Below are positions 6,911 to 7,206 of a stretch of DNA of 7,206 bases, in pieces; positions within the stretch are counted from its first letter, which is position 1; every line of letters begins with the position of its first letter. Origin of the DNA: an uncultured Ignavibacteriota bacterium. GTDB lineage: Bacteria; Bacteroidota; Ignavibacteria; Tepidaquicellales; Tepidaquicellaceae. The DNA is taken from the NCBI GenBank assembly GCA_937959065.1, contig CALGOI010000142.1:1-7206 (forward strand). The letters are read 5' to 3'. A program made the position numbers and the translations under genes. The notes beneath the pieces were generated by a model. It saw only the letters and a program-made list of their open reading frames with translations. It was not told the origin of the DNA and made no database searches.

Positions 6911-6914
6911 GGAG
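6911..6914 (+). promoter_or_regulatory. Shine-Dalgarno GGAG supporting the TTG start of secD
   Basis: GGAG is followed by five bases (AAATT) and then TTG at 6920. It decides the start because no ATG or GTG is available at the N-terminus, and an in-frame TAA lies a dozen codons upstream. Confidence 0.65.
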
Positions 6915-6919
6915 AAATT

Positions 6920-7206
6920 TTGAGGAAAAACCTTTCTAAGATAGTTCTTACATTAGTGCTGATTGCCCTGGCAATCTACTTCATTTATCCGACCTATAAA
7001 GATTACAAATTAAAAGAGGAATTAAGTAAGCTTTCCGGACAGGATAGCATTAATTTTGTCGATGAAAATGCACAGGAATTAAGAGAAGTGCAGGAAAACA
7101 GGATTAAGCTGGGACTGGATCTAAAAGGCGGGATGTATGTAGTTATGGATGTTGACGTTGTTAAGTTACTGAATGACCTTGCGGTTAGGAAGGACCCTCA
7201 ACTCGA
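6920..7206 (+). CDS. secD: SecD, protein-export membrane subunit, N-terminal part (runs off window)
   Basis: SecD works with SecF in the inner membrane, using the proton gradient to help pull exported proteins through SecYEG. Only 95 codons are inside the window. They show a basic start (RKNLSK), the first membrane helix at about residues 8-23, IYPTYKDYKL just after it, a charged periplasmic linker, and LGLDLKGGMYVVMDVD (64-79). LGLDL(K/R)GG is the hallmark first motif of SecD; the spacing from the first helix fits. The start is TTG at 6920, backed by GGAG five bases upstream and an in-frame TAA shortly before. The gene is divergent from the peptidase operon and so begins its own transcript. 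secF or a SecDF fusion would be expected beyond the edge but cannot be seen. Confidence 0.93.
   Translation, partial: MRKNLSKIVLTLVLIALAIYFIYPTYKDYKLKEELSKLSGQDSINFVDENAQELREVQENRIKLGLDLKGGMYVVMDVDVVKLLNDLAVRKDPQL

Noticed and set aside
1..7206. CRISPR array, insertion sequence, tRNA, rRNA, riboswitch or prophage traces
   Set aside because: No regularly spaced repeats, transposase motifs, inverted termini or RNA-gene landmarks were seen on either strand. The window is densely filled with housekeeping genes.

Overview
This AT-rich window (roughly 40% G+C by eye) is an ordinary-looking chromosomal stretch from a Gram-negative-type bacterium. The protein style fits the Bacteroidota/Chlorobiota/Ignavibacteriota side of the tree: a PpiD-like foldase with an N-terminal anchor ending in FEWGMDYLG, few Shine-Dalgarno sites, and a GT-B glycosyltransferase of the YYFPPMGMGGVQR type. 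Ignavibacteria is my best guess, but no rRNA or other marker is present to prove it. There are no mobile elements, CRISPR arrays, tRNAs or rRNAs.

Layout: positions 1-971 (minus strand) hold the N-terminal half of a membrane-anchored PpiD/SurA-type peptidyl-prolyl isomerase, cut by the window edge. A 118-base AT-rich gap follows. Positions 1090-6720 carry five minus-strand genes, read in the order M24 metallopeptidase, family-4-like glycosyltransferase, purD, galE, meaB. The gaps between them are 29, 7, 0 and 3 bases, so they are probably one operon. A divergent intergenic region (6721-6919) holds a plausible promoter for each direction, and the one for the operon is overlapped by an imperfect palindrome. 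The window ends in the first 95 codons of secD on the plus strand.

The operon is a mixed housekeeping set: peptide turnover, surface glycan assembly, purine synthesis, UDP-galactose supply and care of the B12-dependent methylmalonyl-CoA mutase. galE and the glycosyltransferase could work together in surface polysaccharide synthesis. The other genes share no obvious pathway. The flanking ppiD-like gene and secD both act in protein export.

The most noteworthy point is in meaB. The full-length 314-codon frame starts 3 bases after galE and is intact except for one in-frame TAG at codon 43, just before the Walker A loop. No frameshift is involved, and homology continues on both sides. TAG is a genuine stop for purD and the peptidase in the same window, so a genome-wide recoding is unlikely. 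A nonsense mutation, a base-call or assembly error, or programmed or leaky readthrough are the options. In addition, purD and galE lie in the same reading frame separated by a single TAG, so any amber readthrough would fuse them. I see no new biological system here.
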